A DNA stretch of 6,740 bases, from NCBI GenBank assembly GCA_964393335.1, contig CAYMTN010000266.1:1-6740 (forward strand). Reading direction: 5' to 3'. This document shows, piece after piece, positions 4,455-6,740 of this stretch. Both the position numbers and the translations under genes were made by a program. Numbering within the stretch: the first letter of the stretch is position 1; each line of letters opens with the position of its first letter. The stretch comes from CAYMTN01 sp964393335 (GTDB lineage: Bacteria; Chloroflexota; Anaerolineae; Aggregatilineales; Aggregatilineaceae). Under the pieces are notes generated by a model. The model saw only the letters and a list, made by a program, of their open reading frames with translations, made no database searches and was not told the origin of the DNA.

Positions 4455-6428
4455 ATGCAGCTCAACCCTGGCGATACGATTGGTGAATACCGCATTCAAG
4501 ATATCATTGGCGACGGCGGATTCAGCATTGTCTACAAGGCCGAAGACATGCAGTTGTTACGCACGGTCGCCATCAAACAGCTCCGGCCCCAGGCGTTTTC
4601 CGAAGAAGGGTCGCGTGAGTGGTTCATCCGCGAGGCGCGGCTGACCGCCAGCCTCAACCATCCCAACATCGTGCAGATTTACACCCTGCGCGAAGAAGGT
4701 GATTCGTTGTTCCTGGTGATGGAATACCTGCCCGGTGACCTTCACACCTACGTCGCGGAACACGGCCCGCTCAACCGGGGCACGCTGCTCAAAGTCGCCT
4801 CGGACATCTGCCGGGCGCTCGAAACGCTCCACTGCCGCAACGTGATTCACCGCGATATCAAGCCGGAAAACATTCTGATCGCCCAGGAAAACCAGTTCAA
4901 GCTGGCCGATTTTGGCCTGGCCCACGCCAGCCAGCACTACGCCGGTTGTGACGACGACGCCTCCGGCCCGCAGCCCGGCACGCTCTTGTACATGTCGCCC
5001 GAACAGGCGCTTGGCCTGGAAGTCACCGCGCAGTCGGATATTTACTCGCTGGCGGTGGTGTTGTACGAAGCCGTCACCGGCCATTATTACCTGGATTTTG
5101 ACGACGTCAGCGGTGATGAGGAAACGCTGGTCGAACTTATCTCCGATGCGCCGCCCCTGCCGCTGAACCAGTTCCACCCGACCATCCCGCCCGAATTACA
5201 GGGACCGCTGTGGCACGCGCTGAGCAAAAAACCGGATGACCGGCCCACGACTGCGCGTGGTTTTCTCAGCGAGATCAAAAGCGCCGTATCGCGCAACAAA
5301 CACGCCACGCTCTCCCAACGCCACCGGGCGTTCGATTCCCAGCCCTCCGCCGTATCGCCGGAACTGCTGCGCGAGCTGTACGTGGTCCGCACCCTGCGCG
5401 ATGCCAAACACAACGCGCAGGCCGCCCAGCAGCAGCTTCGCGCCCTGTGGGAAACTTACGCGGGCGTGCCGGAGGTAGCGGCGGAATGGGGCGAGACGCA
5501 GATCGCGCTGGGGCAGGTCAAACAAGGGCGGCAGTTGCTCGAACAGGCCGTACGCCTAAAACCGAATCTACCGTTTGCACAGCTTGCCCTGGCCGACCTG
5601 TACCGGGACATCGACGGGAATCCCGACGACGCCGACGACGCGATGGTGCAGGCCATTCACGCCGATCCCGATCTCGTATATGCCATCCTCTATGAAGACA
5701 TCGTCGAGTCGCTCAGCGACCGCGCCGTCTACGATTCGTTCGCCAACCTGTTCCGGCGAGCCGCGTCCGAACAGTCTACCCCTGCTGTCCTGCACAACCT
5801 GGGGCAGATTCTGTCGCTCGACCGGCGCTACGAAGCCGAGAGCATCGCCGCGTTTGACGCTGCCATCGAGATGGACCCCGAATTCGGCCCGCCCTACGTG
5901 GGCCTGGGCAGCCTGCTGATCGAATCGGACCGCCTGGACGACGCGATCCCGCTGCTTGAGCAGGCCGCGTACTGTTACTTCCCGAACCTGATGCCCGGCG
6001 ACTGGCACAAAGAGCATACTATCTACCAGCGCTCGCACGCGTTCCTGGCGCTGGCCGTGACTTATGCGCAGGTCGGCCAATTCGAAAACAGCGCCATCGC
6101 CGCCCGCACTGTGCTGGATATCGACCACCACGAGCTGGAAGAAGACGCGCCCGACCTGCTGACCGCCTACGTGGCGGCGGCGCGTGCCTGGATCAAACAG
6201 GGCAACACCCTGCGCGCCTACAAATTCCTGAATCAGGTGATTCCATTGGCGGCGGCCTGGGGCCACGAGCCGATCTTCAGTCTGCTCGAAATGACGCAGA
6301 AAAGCCTGTCGGAAGACAACCGCCGCAAACGCCAGTGGGATGACGCGCTCGACTGGCTGAAAACCGGCCTGGAAAACTTGCGCCGTTCCTCGCCCCCCGA
6401 CCGCGACACGCAGGAGCTGCCCCCTTGA
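4455..6428 (+). CDS. Hanks-type serine/threonine protein kinase with C-terminal TPR domain
   Basis: The product is 657 residues. Kinase domain, about 12-278: Gly-rich loop GDGGFS (19-24), VAIK with Lys41, helix-C Glu60, HRDIKPEN (132-139, catalytic Asp134), DFG (152-154), GTLLYMSPEQ (175-184), DIYSL with Asp195 and subdomain XI Arg263. Every key residue is present, and the Arg before the catalytic Asp suggests control by activation-loop phosphorylation. After a linker (about 279-300) comes a helical region to the C-terminus with TPR-like units, e.g. about 340-405 (LEQAVRLKP), 438-505 (FDAAIEMDPEFGPPYVGLG), 524-560 and 568-600. I see no transmembrane segment or PASTA repeat, unlike PknB-type receptors, so it should be cytosolic, with the TPRs choosing partners or substrates. 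Family knowledge gives ATP-dependent Ser/Thr phosphorylation; the targets are unknown. It has its own promoter region and is not overlapped by the preceding exported glycosidase-like gene. Confidence 0.93.
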   Translation: MQLNPGDTIGEYRIQDIIGDGGFSIVYKAEDMQLLRTVAIKQLRPQAFSEEGSREWFIREARLTASLNHPNIVQIYTLREEGDSLFLVMEYLPGDLHTYVAEHGPLNRGTLLKVASDICRALETLHCRNVIHRDIKPENILIAQENQFKLADFGLAHASQHYAGCDDDASGPQPGTLLYMSPEQALGLEVTAQSDIYSLAVVLYEAVTGHYYLDFDDVSGDEETLVELISDAPPLPLNQFHPTIPPELQGPLWHALSKKPDDRPTTARGFLSEIKSAVSRNKHATLSQRHRAFDSQPSAVSPELLRELYVVRTLRDAKHNAQAAQQQLRALWETYAGVPEVAAEWGETQIALGQVKQGRQLLEQAVRLKPNLPFAQLALADLYRDIDGNPDDADDAMVQAIHADPDLVYAILYEDIVESLSDRAVYDSFANLFRRAASEQSTPAVLHNLGQILSLDRRYEAESIAAFDAAIEMDPEFGPPYVGLGSLLIESDRLDDAIPLLEQAAYCYFPNLMPGDWHKEHTIYQRSHAFLALAVTYAQVGQFENSAIAARTVLDIDHHELEEDAPDLLTAYVAAARAWIKQGNTLRAYKFLNQVIPLAAAWGHEPIFSLLEMTQKSLSEDNRRKRQWDDALDWLKTGLENLRRSSPPDRDTQELPP

Positions 6429-6435
6429 AGGCCAG

Positions 6436-6466
6436 CGCGCCCGGCGTCACTCGAAGGCCGGGCGCG
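6436..6466. terminator. GC-only hairpin between convergent genes
   Basis: A perfect 10-bp stem pairs CGCGCCCGGC (6436-6445) with GCCGGGCGCG (6457-6466) around an 11-base loop, starting 7 bases after the kinase stop codon. No T-run flanks it on either strand. Its position between two converging genes suggests shared 3'-end or terminator use. The remaining gap to 6543 holds only a weak 5-bp hairpin (6484-6502). Confidence 0.55.
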
Positions 6467-6543
6467 GTAACTCACGATACCGACGGCGGTGACCGGTCGC
6501 CGCAAACGTAGAACTGGTCCGCCAACTGTGCGCGGACAGGGTG

Positions 6544-6740
6544 TCAGTACTCGGTCCGGTATTGGTACGTGATCGTCAGGCTTTCACCCGCCGGGATGCT
6601 CACCTCCCAACGCAGCAGGTTATCCGGCTGGCGCTCGGGCGTCAGGGAATACTCAAACTGCCACGCTTGTTCCTCCCACCGGTCGAGCACGACCGTGCCG
6701 AGCTCCTCGACGGTCTCGCGGAGGGCGGCGGCCACGTCGT
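6544..6740 (-). CDS. C-terminal end of an unidentified protein, possibly DUF4139-like
   Basis: On the - strand the frame is open from the right edge to a TGA at 6546-6544, giving about 65 residues of a longer protein whose start is outside the window. Codon use is GC-rich at third positions like its neighbours, which supports real coding. The visible tail runs through TVVLDRW, then LLRWEVSIPAGESLTITYQY and ends RTEY. A pattern of a Trp-containing strand, a Pro-Gly/Ala-Gly-Glu turn and an alternating Thr/Tyr strand is what the C-terminal beta-sandwich of DUF4139 (mucoidy inhibitor MuiA-type) proteins looks like from memory, but the fragment is too short to be sure. An internal GTG at 6735 could start a 63-residue protein, but no ribosome binding site can be seen and a partial longer gene is more likely. 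It converges on the kinase gene. Confidence 0.6.
   Translation of the reverse strand, partial: DVAAALRETVEELGTVVLDRWEEQAWQFEYSLTPERQPDNLLRWEVSIPAGESLTITYQYRTEY

Noticed and set aside
4455..5290. Pseudokinase
   Set aside because: Lys41, Glu60, Asp134, Asp152, Asp195 and Arg263 are all in place, and the Gly-rich loop is intact apart from a tolerated Ser24.
5568..6266. A 232-codon open frame on the - strand opposite the TPR part of the kinase
   Set aside because: The kinase frame has clear domain signals throughout; this frame has none and no ribosome binding site stands out.
6484..6502. Second hairpin CGGCG/CGCCG between the convergent genes
   Set aside because: Only five Watson-Crick pairs in very GC-rich DNA, with no T-run; not distinguishable from chance.
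1..6740. Mobile elements, CRISPR arrays, tRNA or rRNA genes, toxin-antitoxin or phage-defence modules
   Set aside because: No transposase-like protein, terminal repeats, evenly spaced repeats, cloverleaf or defence-type domain could be seen.

Overview
The window is GC-rich, gene-dense bacterial DNA. It carries four complete or partial genes on the + strand and the tail of a fifth on the - strand. The mix of genes suggests a member of the Chloroflexota, perhaps an Anaerolineae-like lineage: an exported SPDG-type beta-propeller, an exported clan GH-A-like barrel protein behind a small Cys-containing domain, and a Hanks-type kinase fused to TPRs. This placement is inference from protein style; no rRNA or other marker gene is present.

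Layout: (1) 1-1287, the 3' part of an ABC exporter half-transporter (end of the membrane domain plus a complete ATPase domain), closed by a good intrinsic terminator at 1317-1356. (2) 1383-2675, an exported protein of about 430 residues with seven W-S-P-D-G-like propeller motifs. (3) 2856-4250, an exported protein of about 464 residues with a small N-terminal domain and a TIM-barrel domain that keeps the WNE and TEL glutamates expected of clan GH-A glycosidases. (4) 4455-6428, a soluble serine/threonine kinase with intact catalytic residues and a long TPR tail. (5) 6544-6740 on the - strand, the last ~65 residues of a protein whose start lies outside the window; it converges on the kinase gene.

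The three downstream + strand genes are separated by 95, 180 and 204 bases. Each has its own ribosome binding site and plausible promoter or terminator-like structure, so they look like neighbouring single-gene units rather than one tight operon. The ABC exporter is separated from the rest by its terminator. No sequence evidence ties the genes into one pathway. A surface-polysaccharide or envelope theme (exporter, exported propeller, exported glycosidase-like protein, signalling kinase) is possible but speculative.

The most distinctive non-coding element is upstream of the kinase gene: three A5 tracts spaced exactly 11 bp apart, just 5' of a TATACT -10-like box, which predicts intrinsically curved promoter DNA. 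I see no mobile element, CRISPR array, tRNA, rRNA or clear riboswitch. I did not find convincing evidence of a wholly new system; the best leads are the uncharacterised N-terminal domain of gene 3, the membrane-free kinase-TPR protein and its bent promoter.
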